DNA of 64,000 nucleotides from Raphanus sativus (Eukaryota; Streptophyta; Magnoliopsida; Brassicales; Brassicaceae): NCBI RefSeq assembly GCF_000801105.2, contig NW_026615436.1, forward strand, positions 1 to 64,000, given 5' to 3'. The notes beneath the pieces were generated by a model that was not told where the DNA came from, ran no database searches, and was given only the letters and a program-made list of their open reading frames with translations. The position numbers and the translations under genes were made by a program. This document shows positions 45,718 to 58,487 of this stretch, piece by piece. Each line of letters starts with the position of its first letter. The first letter of the stretch is position 1.

Positions 45718-46806
45718 TTATGGCTTTCTTTTGCCCACGTAAACCTGCAACACTCCATCAGATCCCCCAGCCACTAGTGTGCACTGGTCCACACCCGATT
45801 GCCTCCAGCAGACGCTACTCACGAACCGCTTATCCGAACCAGAAGTCATACCAACCGGTTCAAACCCGTCTACCCAAACCGGCTTCCTCCACCTCCTATC
45901 GTACACGAACACCCTGTTATTCTCCGATCCGCACCCGAACAGCGCGCCGTTTCTCCAAACAGACAACCCCACGAAGTTCCGGTTGTTCACGTGCCCCTCG
46001 TATGTCCGAATCACGCGCCCGTCCTCCACGCTCCACAGCTTCAGACAACCGTCCGTACCCGCCGTCACCACCGTACCACCGTCGAGAAACCTCACATACG
46101 ACACCGTTTTCGTGTGTCCTTGCAAAGTCAACGCCGGGTCAACGAGTTTCCTCATATCGTACACGTACCCTCTCCGATCAGCGCAACCGACAGCCACCGC
46201 GGGTCCGCCGGAGGGATCAAACTCGACGCAGCAAACGGCACTCCGGCAACTCCCCGCCGGCCGGACAAGGCCGACGGATTCCTCCGGCGGACATCTCGGA
46301 TCCCACACCTGCATGGTCCCGTCGTCTGATCCCGACGCTCCCACACCGTGGCGAGTGTAATCCACGCTCCATACGCGGCGGCCTCCGTGCTCGTCCCGCT
46401 CGAAAACCGGCGTCCTCTTCTCGAGATCGTACTCCGTCACAACGCCGTCGTAATCACCCGACCCGATAACCCGACCGCACGACCCGGGTCTCCACCTGAG
46501 ACTACTGAGCTTCGCCGGAGTGCATATGTAATACTCGCAGGCGGTGGCTTGATCGACGAAGCTAACTCCGGAGGTGGTCCGTAAGAGAGAAGTGAGGCCG
46601 TAAACACGAATCTTTCTAGAGATTCCAGCGGTAGCGAGGATGTTATCAGTCGGGTCGAACTCAATAGCTCCGACAACGTCTGAGGCAGAGGAGGAGGAAG
46701 AAGAGACGACGGTGGAGAGAGAAAGATCCCATTCGTGTCTCGCTTCTCCTTCTTTTTCTTGTTCTTCTTGTTCCTGCTTTTGAGGATGATGATGAAGAGT
46801 GTTCAT
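45718..46806 (-). CDS. RUP2: WD40 protein RUP2, repressor of UV-B photomorphogenesis
   Basis: This single-exon gene encodes 362 aa from ATG 46804-46806 (MNTLHHHPQKQ), the start used in Arabidopsis RUP2 (EFO2, At5g23730). An ATG 60 bp further upstream (46866) is in frame but is less likely. Seven WD40 blades form a beta-propeller: VVGAIEFDPTDNILATAGISRKIRVY, LSSLRWRPGS, RVIGSGDYDGVVTEYD, RVWSVDYTRH, VGASGSDDGTMQVWDPRC, AVCCVEFDPSGGPAVAVGCAD, TKTVSYVRFLDGGTVVTAGTDGCLKLW and RFVSSVCWRQSG, ending YVGKRKP. RUP2 helps return the UV-B receptor UVR8 to its inactive dimer, and its gene is induced through HY5. ACGT cores occur upstream (for example ccacgtac near 46963). The coding sequence is markedly GC-rich for the region. 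Confidence 0.94.
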   Translation of the reverse strand: MNTLHHHPQKQEQEEQEKEGEARHEWDLSLSTVVSSSSSSASDVVGAIEFDPTDNILATAGISRKIRVYGLTSLLRTTSGVSFVDQATACEYYICTPAKLSSLRWRPGSCGRVIGSGDYDGVVTEYDLEKRTPVFERDEHGGRRVWSVDYTRHGVGASGSDDGTMQVWDPRCPPEESVGLVRPAGSCRSAVCCVEFDPSGGPAVAVGCADRRGYVYDMRKLVDPALTLQGHTKTVSYVRFLDGGTVVTAGTDGCLKLWSVEDGRVIRTYEGHVNNRNFVGLSVWRNGALFGCGSENNRVFVYDRRWRKPVWVDGFEPVGMTSGSDKRFVSSVCWRQSGVDQCTLVAGGSDGVLQVYVGKRKP

Positions 46807-46866
46807 ATGAAAACAGAGAATGACTGTTGTTTTGGGGGATTCGAACCAATCGAAAACCAATCCCAT

Positions 46867-47853
46867 TCAACTACAAATTTCAAAACATTATAATAAAAAG
46901 ATATTTATTCATTTTAATATTGTTTTTTTGTTCCACCGGTAAAAATGGCTGTAGTTACCATTCCACGTACTTCTATTTTATCCACTCGTAGACTATATGT
47001 CAGAGAAGGTCCCATTTAATACCACTTCAGGTAAAAATGTGAAAGCTCGTCGTCGTGGCTACTTATATAGCCAAACATGGAAACTGATAGGTTCGTAGTA
47101 GGCCAAGGCAGAAGGGACGTTCATTCATACACGTTAGAGTTTAAACTCTGAGATTGCGTTAGGTTTTACTTTTTGTCACGGAGTCAGTATATTAATCAAT
47201 AGCGTACTCTAAGACCATATGCTATCGACTTACTATGTTCTTACGAATCGGTAAAGAAGAAGATTAGTCGGAGGAAAACTTGAAAAAAATTATGGGGGGA
47301 AGAAAATGAAATTTCTTGTGGACAGAAAAGTGAGGAGTGGTCATACGTGTGCTAAGTACCACCTTTGGTCATTGTCCTCCCTTTTATGTCTCGTCATTGC
47401 TTCTCAGCCTCACGTCTTCAAGACACTTGAGCTACATTCCTGGACCTACTATACTTGAAGGACTCTATTCGATCTCTTTAATTTAATGCCCATAATTAAT
47501 GTTTCTCCAAAACCATTGGTTTGAATAGCTACCTACAAAAAACAAATAGCTATACCTACAATATAAAATTCACCAACTAGTGTGCGAAGACAATCTAAAC
47601 ATCCCATTAAAAAGTTGCAATTAAATGAAAAAGTTGTATACTATACATACACCTTTTCTGCATAAGAAACGTACAAAATTTATAAATGAAAGGTGATGGA
47701 ACAATAAATAATATTTATCAGCATATTAATATTGTTTTTCTCTTGTTGGGTTTTTAGTAAATATATTTGAATTGAAGTATTTGGTGTTTGATAGTTCACA
47801 AAAGTTTATGAAGTTAAAATGACATGATTACATATGTCAATTTATATAATTAA
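46867..47853. other. RUP2 upstream region
   Basis: Presumed promoter of RUP2. ACGT-containing sites near 46963, 47112 and 47344 could bind HY5-type bZIPs; this is inference. No other gene. Confidence 0.5.
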
Positions 47854-48632
47854 CTAGGTGTTTTGCCCGCAGTTGCGGGCTTAATAATTTTACAAATTAC
47901 TAAATAAATATATTATTAATTCGAGAACCATTAAAATAAATTATTTTCATGTCTTTGATATATTTAATAATTAATTAATATTAATTTTATATACAATAAA
48001 GTTTATTTTAATAAAAAATATTTATTATGTAAAAAATTTGAAAATATTCATGTATTCATAAAACTATATACATGGATTTATATTTATTTTAAAAATATTT
48101 TGATGTAAATATTATTGGATCACATAATATATAATTTTGTAGATAATGATGAGAATCAAATTAATGAAATTCGTTTTAAATTTGTGAGTAATTCTATATT
48201 AATAAATCTAATTTAATTATGTATTAAGGATAATGAAGATTTTAAACGCTATAACTTTTAACGTGAGAGAAAGAAAATCGCTTTGAATATAGTATTATAA
48301 ACTAAATGTTCTCTTTTCAGTTATATAAATTGATAATTTTTCTTGATTAATCTTTAGTTATGTGTTTTCTGTTTTATTTTAGTTAATTTATTATTAAAAG
48401 ATAATTTCAGATAACAACACAATATATATATGTGTTTATATCATTTTTAATATATATTAGGTTTCAGATAATTCTTCTATTATTGTTATTATTATTTTTA
48501 ATCATTTAAATTCGTTTTTATTTTGGAGTTAATTATATATATTATTCATTAAGGGTATAAACGATATTAACCACTCTAACTTTTAACGTGAGAGCTCGAA
48601 TCCAAATTTTACTTCGCAAATAATAGTATAGA
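47854..48632 (-). mobile_element. non-autonomous Helitron (779 bp)
   Basis: On the minus strand it starts TCTATACTATTATTTGCGAAG (48632) after A, and ends with hairpin GCCCGCA-AC-TGCGGGC, spacer AAAACAC and CTAG (47857-47854), followed by T. Both ends match the element at 55140-56158, so the two belong to one family. Confidence 0.87.
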
Positions 48633-50484
48633 TTCCTATGTTCCCCAATTTAAGTTTCGTAACAATATAGTTTTTCTTACAATAAAACGTAAAATAACAT
48701 TTATAATAATAAAATTGCTATTTCTCTTAAACTAGGCTTATGTTTAATGATTAACGAAAAAGAAAACCTTCGTTATCCATCTTTTGTTCTTGTTCTTTTT
48801 TTTTTGGCTTACTCCTTATCAGGTCCATGAGGTAAGAATGAGAGATGCTGAGACTTGAGAAATTCGAGACTTTTTAGTTTATCTAATGAGCGCATCTTGG
48901 TTTATGGCAATGCACCTGAGGCTGAGGACTCTGAGGTTCAGGAGCAGCTGCAGAGTGTCACGCATTACTTAGTTTGAGCACTCTGAAACTCTTCAGTTTA
49001 TAACGATCGCTTCGAAGACAAAATCCGGGTGCAGGATGCTTGACATTGTTAGTGATTCTTGGTTTTGCAGAATTGTATGCCACTGGATAACAACGGTATA
49101 CAATGGAACTTGCATACAATTATGCAAAAACCTAGTCACTAACAATATCATTGGATAAAACCCGGCAGGCAAAATGTATATAAAAACCCGTTTTCCTCAT
49201 CTGTTCCAAGCTGTTATGACTTATGAAGAATGAGATATAGCTAGTGACTAGGAAATTTAATTTTACCTTACTGCCGTGTAAGTTATCATGTCATCTTTGA
49301 GAAACAAGTTGAACTGGAGATCAAGGATCTTGTGTTTCCCTTGCTAAGAACTTGGATCCTGAAACTAACCAGTCTTAGCAAGGGAAACATAAGGACCTTG
49401 ATCTTCCATTTATGTACGTGCAGCGCTGCTAGTACTCAAATGGCTCTTATCTTATGTTGGATCTTGATGAAATTATATTTCATGTGAAGAGATCGAGTAT
49501 GTTTTTTTTTTTTTTTTTTTTTTGCTAAACCGATCGAGCATGTTGGATTGCAGCAAGTCACATGTCATCCTCTCCAGACATGAACTAATCTAGTAGCCAA
49601 CTCATTGAACTGAAGTAGTTGCAAAAAATCATCACTAAGATGCCAACGTCAATGTTAAATGTTGAATCTTGGTGAGGATATTTTGGAAACTGTTCCAGCC
49701 TCGAAGATTTGGCAGCTGGATTAACTCATTTCTTTGGACTATATCCATGATCCATCCTAACGAAAATATTTTTTTTTATCGATGCATCGAAATTATGTGA
49801 TTTGGTTTTAGTTTCTTAAAATATTTTTGGCTTTAAAAGAAAGAGTGATATTTTAAACTTAAAAACTTCGATTAGTGACTGTGTTTGATAAACGAAACAA
49901 ATAAATAAATAAAACGATGAATAAATATATTAAAAATTAAACAGAGAAAAAAATATTCAAATTGTTATTCGTCATAATTAAAGAAAAATAATCTCTTCGT
50001 AAAAAAAATCAAACTTAAGAAAATGAGAAAACTATAATAGAATTTTATATATTATTAATAATTGACAAAAAAAAACCACCCTAATTAGTAGAAAATTCAA
50101 GGAACAATAAATTCATTATAAATTATTTTTCAGAAATAAGATAAGCCTAAAACTGTAAGAAAGTCCTTAATATTTATTTCTCAATTCCTCGATTGTTTCT
50201 TTAATTATTATCTAAACCCTATTTTCTTCTATATAAGGGTTTCCTTTTCGCTTACCTTCGCATTCCAGCTACTGACTGCTTCTTCCTTCTCCTGGCTCCT
50301 CCTCGCACAATTATCGCTTCATAAAATCCCAATTCTCCGAATAGATTAATTATTGTTTTCATCTCCAAGAAACTAGCCTCGAGGTAAACTGAATCTGATC
50401 TTCCCTCAAAACGCTGTTGTATCTTGAGTGAGTCTATAAATTTTATCCGTGTGTGTGTGTGTGTTTTCAGTGTGATTAGAAAAG
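48633..50484. other. spacer between the Helitron and the RPC6-like gene
   Basis: By synteny this is where PHS1 (At5g23720) would be expected. Parts of 48830-49450 are less AT-rich and contain short open pieces, but I cannot recognise a protein. A T run lies at 49502-49523. A telo-box-like aaaccct (about 50214) precedes the RPC6-like gene. Confidence 0.5.
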
Positions 50485-51156
50485 ATGAGTACACGAAGAC
50501 GCCCTGCTGCTCCGAGATCATCGTCAGGTGGTATAAACGAAGACGAGAAGAAGATCCTAGGTTTTATCCGTAGCAAGCAAGGCATGGGTGCAACTATATA
50601 CGAGATTGCAGCAGCGACAAGCATCCAACAAACCCTCGTAAAAAAAGCCACCACTTCTCTCAAGAAGAGCAAGCTCATCAAAGAAAACAAAGGGACCAAA
50701 CACTTGCTTGCTGTGGAGTTCGAGCCTTGTAAGGAGCTACAAGGCGGGGACTGGTACGTCGATGGAGCTCTTGACGTAGCCAAGATCGAAGGTCTCAAGG
50801 AGATTTGTGTCGAGATACTTCAGAGAGCTAAGCAAAAGGTTGTTCCTCTTGATGTTATATGTTTATGTTTGGAAAAGGAGTTGAGTAGAGAGCAGACTAA
50901 GGAGATACTCGATAACTTGGTTTTGGATAATGTTATCATGGAGGTGAAGAGCAATGTGTCGAGTGAGCATTCCGCTATGAGAATCGGTGAAGTTTGCTAT
51001 AAACTGATCGGTAAAAAATCTGGTGGAGGTGAAGCTAGAGATGGAGCTTTTGCTTCTATGCCTTGTGGGGGTTGTCCACATATAGGGCTTTGTACACCTG
51101 ATGGGGTTATCTCTCCTACAACATGTGTTTATTATCAGAAGTGGTTAGACTTTTAG
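50485..51156 (+). CDS. RNA polymerase III subunit RPC6-like (RPC34/POLR3F family)
   Basis: This single-exon gene encodes 223 aa. Residues about 20-85 form a winged helix (NEDEKKILGFIRSKQGMGATIYEIAAATSI, LVKKATTSLKKSKLIKE), and a second winged helix follows (GLKEICVEILQRAKQKVVPLDVICLCLEKELSREQTKEILDNLVLDNVIMEV). The C-terminus holds four Cys (194, 197, 203, 214) in the pattern CGGCPHIGLC...ISPTTCVYYQKWLDF, the iron-sulfur cluster motif of eukaryotic RPC6. The human protein is over 300 residues, so the plant form appears to lack a stretch at the N-terminus. RPC6 helps open DNA at polymerase III promoters. It matches Arabidopsis At5g23710. Confidence 0.9.
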   Translation: MSTRRRPAAPRSSSGGINEDEKKILGFIRSKQGMGATIYEIAAATSIQQTLVKKATTSLKKSKLIKENKGTKHLLAVEFEPCKELQGGDWYVDGALDVAKIEGLKEICVEILQRAKQKVVPLDVICLCLEKELSREQTKEILDNLVLDNVIMEVKSNVSSEHSAMRIGEVCYKLIGKKSGGGEARDGAFASMPCGGCPHIGLCTPDGVISPTTCVYYQKWLDF

Positions 51157-51638
51157 CTTCTTCTTTTTTGTTGGGTTTAAGTCAGACTTAAGATGTAATA
51201 ATACTTCAAGGTGTTTTGACTGAACTAGAACAAGAAACATGAATGGAGGATAATAGTGTTTAGGAATATATATATGATGACTCTTTATGCTTGTGATCAG
51301 CATCTTGGCATTGGCCATGTCTTTTATGTCATCAAATATGACGACCTTTGTTTTGTAGATGTTGAGTCATTCTAGATACATTATTTACATAACCAACAGG
51401 AGCACCAAGTACAGGTGTATGACATGTTTCCTGTCATCCCTCAGGGCAGCATCCGTGGATATTGACTTTGCTAAACATTTTCAAGTACCCCCAACCCCAA
51501 AGAAAAGGATCGGATCTGCTACGGGTAATTAACATTATTGGACCGAATAATAACACAAGGCCCAAATGTAATAGATTTTGTTACGAACTTATAATATAGC
51601 TTAGAATCTTCGAACAAAATTGTTAAAGCCAAAAATAG
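51157..51638. other. 3' flank of the RPC6-like gene
   Basis: No gene seen. Confidence 0.5.
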
Positions 51639-51710
51639 AGGTCCTACCGGGAGTCGAACCCAGGTCGCTGGATTCAAAGTCCAGAGTGCTAACCACTACA
51701 CCATAGAACC
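51639..51710 (-). tRNA. tRNA-Gln (anticodon TTG)
   Basis: The minus strand folds as a complete 72-nt tRNA. The acceptor stem GGTTCTA pairs with TAGGACC, followed by discriminator T. The D arm holds TAGTGGTTAGCAC, the anticodon arm is CTGGACTTTGAATCCAG with anticodon TTG, and the T arm contains GGTTCGACTCC. CCA is not encoded, as expected of a nuclear gene. Internal A and B boxes are intact, so it should be transcribed by RNA polymerase III. Confidence 0.96.
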
Positions 51711-52158
51711 AGATGCTCCTATCTTTAACACATCTATATTTAGTCATGTTAAGGTAAGCTTTTGTGCAAAGAAACAGCAAACATGCATACTCTTCACTTC
51801 AGTTTCCAGCTTTGTAAAATAATATGTAATTGTAGTAGTCTAATTATCTAGGAGAAGATGGAGAGTGACTGCGGAAAAAGAGGTTTTTTTCTCCCTCTAT
51901 ATATAACTGCTGAATAGGATTTCTATGAATTAGGATATGCCATTGTTAACACCAAAACACAGTCACTGAATAAATACTATAGATTCTGCCTCTGCAACAT
52001 ATCCTTACATTTTGATTCGATTCGTTATCCGTTTTGATTCGAACCGAAAACATGGATATCTGTAATTTTACGAATCAAATATTAATATGCAATATCTGTA
52101 AGAAACAAAAATAAAAAATAAATATTAAAACTTTAGAAGTGGATCTCATCTGATCCGT

Positions 52159-52195
<37 letters not shown>

Positions 52196-53385
52196 GATAT
52201 CTTACAGAATTATATATAGACTGTATAAATATTATATTGTATATAAGGTTTACAGTATTTTAATTACTAAATTTATTAAATTATTTATTATAATTTTGAA
52301 AAGTAATATTTATTATATTGAATAAATATTTATTATTTATTATTAATTTTTAAATTTTATTTATTTTCACAGATTGAATCGGATATCCAATTAATAATCT
52401 AAAAAAATGGATATCCAGACACCGAATATCCAGATAGCTATGGATCGAATCAGATTGAAAAATTGATTATTCTGAACGAAACAGAACGAATCATGAATAT
52501 CTCTAAAATCTGAGAGAGGGGCTGCATATACATGCTTGAACCACCAAGGAAAGTGTATATAAGTTTGTCTAATGTATGGATGGCCTAATACATTCCATTG
52601 GTTTGTTATTTCTTTCTTACCATCAGAACCGGTATTATTAATATATATATTTCTTATATAAATTTGAGCAGATAATCTTAACATATAATTTATTTAAATA
52701 AAAACCCAAAATGTTTAAATATTTGAAAAAGAGGGAAAATGTTGGTGCACCAAAGAAACACAGGCCAGCTGTACTAAACCCAAATGAAGGAACTTTACTT
52801 TAACGTTTTGCCTAATAGTGGATGGGAGATAATCTTCATATATAATAATTTTCGAGTTATAATATTTTTTAATAAGCAAGATGATAATGGGATATACGGT
52901 ATATTTAACACGCACTCTCACACTCCTGATACAACTAACAAGTTGCCAAATGTTTCTAACAGATTTTTTTTTTTTTTTTTGTTCTAACAGATTTTTGGGA
53001 AGACCAACGTCATTGTTCCTAGTTGTGTGTTAAAAAATGGAAATGAGAAACAATTTTGTTCATAAAAAATGAAAGAAAAAGAGACAAAAAATCACACAAA
53101 GTATTGTTATTATCATGTTCTTCTTTTATATGGGAGTGGAAGCATCACTCATATATTGTCCAATAAAGCCTTCAATAATTAGAAACAATTTGGTACGTTA
53201 CACGTAAACCTTATCTGCCATTAAAAAACATTTTTAAACGTTTCTTTAAAACCAAATGCGTTTCTTTGTAAATTTGATAATTAATTGCTAGGGAAATAAA
53301 ATTGTATAGGGTGCAGATTCCAAATTAGTTTTGATCTTATTTGAAAATTGATATATTTTAATTAATTTTATGATATATGTATTTA
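51711..53385. other. AT-rich intergenic region with degenerate inverted sequence
   Basis: This stretch holds a (TA)n microsatellite at 52162-52192. Related gattcg/atggatatc-type sequence in opposite orientations at about 52015-52070 and 52380-52500 may be the ends of an old terminal-inverted-repeat element. No gene is recognised. Confidence 0.5.
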
Positions 53386-53984
53386 TCTTATTAAAACAAA
53401 AGTATAAATAATACTTTCTAAATGTTAATGTTTTCTACATCTTTCATTTTTCTTTTCCAACACAATCTAACTACTTCATTTATTGTTTAGTCCAAATAAT
53501 TTGATAATATTTATTATTGAATTACAAAACATAAATTATTTATTTTAAATGAATTTCTTCGTTACCAGAATTCAGAACTTTTCACAGATTTTTTTATATG
53601 CTTAATGAATCAGTTAGACATGAACATTAAGGTAAACATTCAAATATTTTTTACCTTTTTGGGTATCAAATTTTTTAGATTTTGAAATTAGGCCCCTTTC
53701 AGATATTATACATTTTTGGATGGGTTTCGAGTTAGATCCTTCCGGATCTGAATAAATATGGTTCTGATGTATAAGAATCTAAAAAAATTCAAATAATCAA
53801 TGTATCTAAAATAGATTCTATTGTGTACCAAAAAAAACCATATATTATCCAATACAGTGGTCTTTTGAACACAATTAATTATATAACAATATATATAAAA
53901 TATAACACTAATCATTAAAAATAAATAACAATGTATGAAAATATAAAAACCAATATTCGAACGGTCTCACGGATCAAATTCTAG
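53386..53984 (+). mobile_element. probable Helitron remnant (599 bp)
   Basis: The plus strand starts TCTTATTAAAACAAAAGTATAAA after A (53385) and ends ATCAAATTCTAG (53984) followed by T. The 5' end resembles the start of the Helitron at 9992-10550. The expected hairpin before the 3' end (around cgaacggtctcacggatc) is poor, suggesting decay, so the call is less certain than the others. Confidence 0.5.
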
Positions 53985-55139
53985 TTATTGTAATATTTAA
54001 CTCTGGTTTTACATTATAAAAGAATATGAAATTGCTCATTCAAATTCATATACGTATAAAAGAAACTAGAAGCATGAACTTGTAAACATCAAAAAGAAAA
54101 TTTATAGATGTTAAATTAGGTTATTTATTTCTTACAGATGTGGTATTTATGTAATTGCAATAACAAAATCGGCCAATCATATCATATCCTATTGAATCTA
54201 TCTTTACAATTTCTCCTTTTATATAGGGCCTCTAGAGATAAAGCCGACGTGCTCTTCATGCATGTTCCATTTATTTTGTGTTGTCTCGTATCATATAATA
54301 TTTAATATCTGCATGAGATATAGTCCAACGTCATGATTCACGATGGACATGGTTTGCCAAAAAGTTTGGAGAAAGGATTCAATTACCCCGTGACGTCATC
54401 GTATCAATCGATGGCGATTTCTCCTGCAGCTCCTCTATCTTTTACATTCATTGGTCATATAAAAACTTTATATTACGAAAGGGCAAGATATGGTTTTCTA
54501 CAAAAAAAGGGTAAGATATGGTCATTGACAAAAACTTTATATTAAAGGCGACTATTTTCATGTGAAGGTAAAACCTGTTTTATCAAAATCCGAAAGGTCT
54601 TCGACGGTGTTGAACTTGGAGAAAAAAACATTTTACTAAAATGGTATGTAATGTCGTTTATTTTCTTTACTGAAATAAATAATACTGTAGTACTGATTTA
54701 TTGGCTCAGTGAATTTTGTTTTTCCATGTACGTTTCTATTAATAGGAGGTTTGAAAGACTCTTAATACATGTCTCTCCACACATATGATATTTTTTCTTC
54801 TTAGATCACTTCATTGAGATTAGGCAAATGAGTTAGATAACACCAAAATTACTATGATAAAATAGTAAATAAAGAAAAAAACCCAAAATAATACTAAATA
54901 AATGGGGAAATGACTAAAATATTTATTTTTCAATTGTTCAACTATTTTATTTTACCAAATTCAATGTTAACTAGTTTAATCAATATTTATGTGTTTCGAT
55001 GCAGCAACAAATGTCATTTATAACAAATAGTTTTGTTGGTTTGTTAATTGATCACATTTTATTCATGAAATGAATTGCCAATACGATCTAGGAGTAATAT
55101 ACAATCAAATATGCATACTTTAATTTTCCACATGACCGA
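53985..55139. other. AT-rich intergenic region
   Basis: No gene recognised. The open frame 54333-54545 shows no domain. Confidence 0.5.
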
Positions 55140-56158
55140 TCTATACTATTATTTGAGAAGTAAATTTGCTTAGTTGTCATGTATTCCATGATTTTAGTTA
55201 ATTTTGCTTATTTGTCATGTTTTCAATAGTTTTAGGTAATTTTATTTATTTATTATATGCTTAATAATTATAATTAGTAGTTTTGCTTATTTTTAATAAT
55301 TTTAATTAAACATTATTTGAGAAGTAAATTTACTTAGTTGTCATGTATTCCATGATTTTTAAGTTAATTTTGCTTATTTGTCATGTTTTCAATAGTTTTA
55401 GGTAATTTTATTTATTTATTATATGCTTAATAATTATAATTAATAACTTTGCTTATTTTTAATAATTTTAATTAAACATGTGATTTAAGATAATCACAAT
55501 ATTATAACATCTTATTTAGTATATATCATCTTATTTATAATTATTTTTGATATATGCTGGTTGATTCTTATTTTGATGTTTTAAGTAAATTTTAAGTAAT
55601 TTTGCTTATTTTGTCATATTTTCATTGGTTTAGGTAATTTTACTTATTTATCATATGCTTAATAAATATAGTTAATAATTTTACTTATTTTATATTTTAA
55701 TTAAACATGTGATTTAAGACAATCACAATATTAAATCATCTTATTCAGGATATATCATATTTTTATGATTATTTAACTTTTGGATATATATTGGTTGATT
55801 CTCATTTTGGTGTTTTTTTATTAAAGGCTCATTTTTGGTATAGATACTAAATATTAATTGATTATAAGATATGTATATTTGGTGCATCCAGATTTTTATA
55901 TTGTTGGTTCATTATTTCATTATCCGTAAGTGATTAACTATACAAATAAGTGCTAACACAAGGAAAACTATTCTAGATATCTGAATTTTTTTCTCATGCT
56001 TTATATAAGTAAAGTTTTTTGTGCTGCCAAAAGCATGAAAACAATTTATGCTAATGATTTTTGAAAATTTATAAAATTTTGAAATATTATTCTAATGGTA
56101 ATTAATATTTATAAATTTTTAAAAATTTTAAGTCCGCAAGTGCGGGCAAAACACCTAG
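55140..56158 (+). mobile_element. non-autonomous Helitron (1019 bp) with internal tandem repeats
   Basis: It starts TCTATACTATTATTTGAGAAG after A and ends with hairpin GTCCGCA-AG-TGCGGGC, spacer AAAACAC and CTAG (56155-56158), followed by T. The ends match the element at 47854-48632. Inside, a unit of 164 bp is duplicated (55148-55311 and 55312-55475). Related longer repeats follow (from acatgtgatttaaga at about 55478 and about 55706). Confidence 0.88.
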
Positions 56159-57123
56159 TGATTTAAGGTTGGTTAAATATGTTTTTCTAAACGTACTAAG
56201 GTTAGCCAGCTATATGGGTTAAACGACCGCTTTGGGTTTCAATATAATTTGAATGTATGCTTTGTTTAGGCACATCTGATTTCATGTATATTTTAACCCC
56301 AGGGCTAATTACTCTTGCTCTTACGCCAATCGTAATAATCGTGTATAATAATACGCGAGGGACGTAAAAAATGAGTATGTGAGTGAGGTAGAACAAGATT
56401 TGCCTCTTTGAGTTGAAGTCAGGTGATGAACCCAAACATAAGGGTTTTTTTCTTTTGATTAATTGGTAAAGGACAAAAAGGTGCCTTTAAATTTTCCTTT
56501 ATTGATGCACTAAAGGAAACATTACTTAGGCGCATTTATGAAACATTATTGATTTATTGTCAGCTAAGTAAAGGAAAGATTTTGTATAATCGATTAGTAA
56601 TTAGTTAAAATTGACACAATATTAATTAGAAAAGATGGGTGATTGGGGAAAAATAATTGTTCCCTGTTGGCTGTTGCCATGAGTTCTACATCCTTTCTAT
56701 AAAGATAAATGTTTGAAAAATACTCACAATTTTTTTTTGTTCTTTATAAATTTCTTATTATTTTATAGTAATAAACTGCATATTAAAAACAAAGTAAATT
56801 TATTAAAATGTTATTGATTAATTTAATTAAAAATTGACTAATCAAAATAATATATTACAATACATTTTAACATATGTAAACAAATGAAAATTAATCATTT
56901 TAGTTAGAACGAGTAGAGCGTATAGTATAAGTATTTAATAAAAAGAAAGAGAGATTATGCAGCATATATCATCTTTGATATTTGTCTACAGTTTTTAACT
57001 GGTTACCACGGAATAAGAAGAAAAATAATAAAGAAGAAAATATATTTTTCTCCTAATTGATAAAAAATAATTATAGGATCTAACATTGTGGCAAAAAATT
57101 CAATGTGTTCTTTAATATTTCTA
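56159..57123. other. AT-rich intergenic region
   Basis: No gene or repeat recognised. Confidence 0.5.
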
Positions 57124-58487
57124 CTAGATTTTTGATCCCGCTCGACCGGGCGGATATCAGTTTTCATTTTTTTTTTTTTATATTAAATACTATACATGGT
57201 TTGTACTAATATTAATATATTTAAAAATAACAATGTCCTTTAATTACATCGAATAATTTTTTACGTTTCTACAGTAAATTATATGAATAATATTTATTGG
57301 ACATCATATAAACAAATCAAACATTTGTATAATTAGATTTATGTATAAAAATATCTAGAAAATTAAATTTCTGAACTAAAAGTAAAAAACATATACAAAT
57401 ATTTGAGTTAGTTATGATTATTAAAAATTGATACATTAGTTATAACATTTGAGAAAAATAAAAATATATAGACAATTTTTCCATAGAATATTTAATTTTA
57501 TATAGTTGTATCAATAGTTTTCAAAATAGATAAGGTGTATTGCACTGTGAAATATTTTAAATCATGTTAGAAAAGTTTCCAAAAATAGATTTTTTTTTTT
57601 GAAAATTTTTAATTAGTTAAAAAAGCTAGGAATGTGATCTTAAATTTGTAATAATTATTTATCTGTATAAGTTGATAATATATATTTTTTTCAAAATTTA
57701 TTCCGATAATTGTTTATATGACATTTTGAAACAAAATAATTTATAATTTATATTGGAGTAATTTTATTTTTGTTTTACAACCCATCAATTGTAATAATCC
57801 ATACTTTTAGAATATACCCAATATGATATTTTTTATGGATCAAAATTTATGATAATGTATGATAAAATTGTTGGATATATTTGTAAAAATATATGGTGTT
57901 ATATATTTATATTTTCACATTTTTTTCATACTGAACTTACATTGTCGTATTATTTATATGAAAAATATATGTGACATAATATATTATATATTATATAAAT
58001 GATTATTGTAATGTGACTTTTATTTTTATTTATTACTAATAAATAATAAAATTATATTTACATATTTAAAATAATATTTTTTATTAAATATTTAAATCTA
58101 TGTTTATTAATTATTTCCAAGACACACACACACATTATATAAGAAAATAGGAAAAAAAACATTGAACAATATAAGTTAGGTTTATTAGTTATTGTTGCCA
58201 AACTTTTTTATTTTCGAATTTGAATTTTAGAAAATATATTAATTAAAACAGAAAAAGATGAAAAAATCATTAAAAAAGGTAACACACATTAATAGAATTT
58301 TATTTTGGAAAATACATTAATTAAACAAAAAAAAGACAAAGAATTTTTAGGAAACACACATTAAATAACTGAAAAAGGACAAGCATTAATATTAGAAAAT
58401 TAATTAAATGTTCAGTGGCATATCATTGTAAATAATACTAAAATTAAGGGGTATTTTTAAAGTGTACTTCTGTCTTAATAGAATAGA
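57124..58487 (-). mobile_element. non-autonomous Helitron (1364 bp)
   Basis: On the minus strand it starts TCTATTCTATTAAGACAGAAG (58487) after A and ends GCCCGGTCGAGCGGG ATCAAAAAT CTAG (57127-57124) followed by T. The short GC-rich stem lies at the usual distance from the end. The interior is AT-rich without coding capacity. Confidence 0.8.

Noticed and set aside
45720..46469. Long plus-strand open frames across RUP2
   Set aside because: They are antisense shadows of the GC-rich RUP2 coding sequence; their translations are Arg/Pro/Ser-rich without domains.
46807..46866. Upstream in-frame ATG of RUP2
   Set aside because: The 20 added residues are not part of the Arabidopsis protein as I recall it, and the MNTLHHH start matches.
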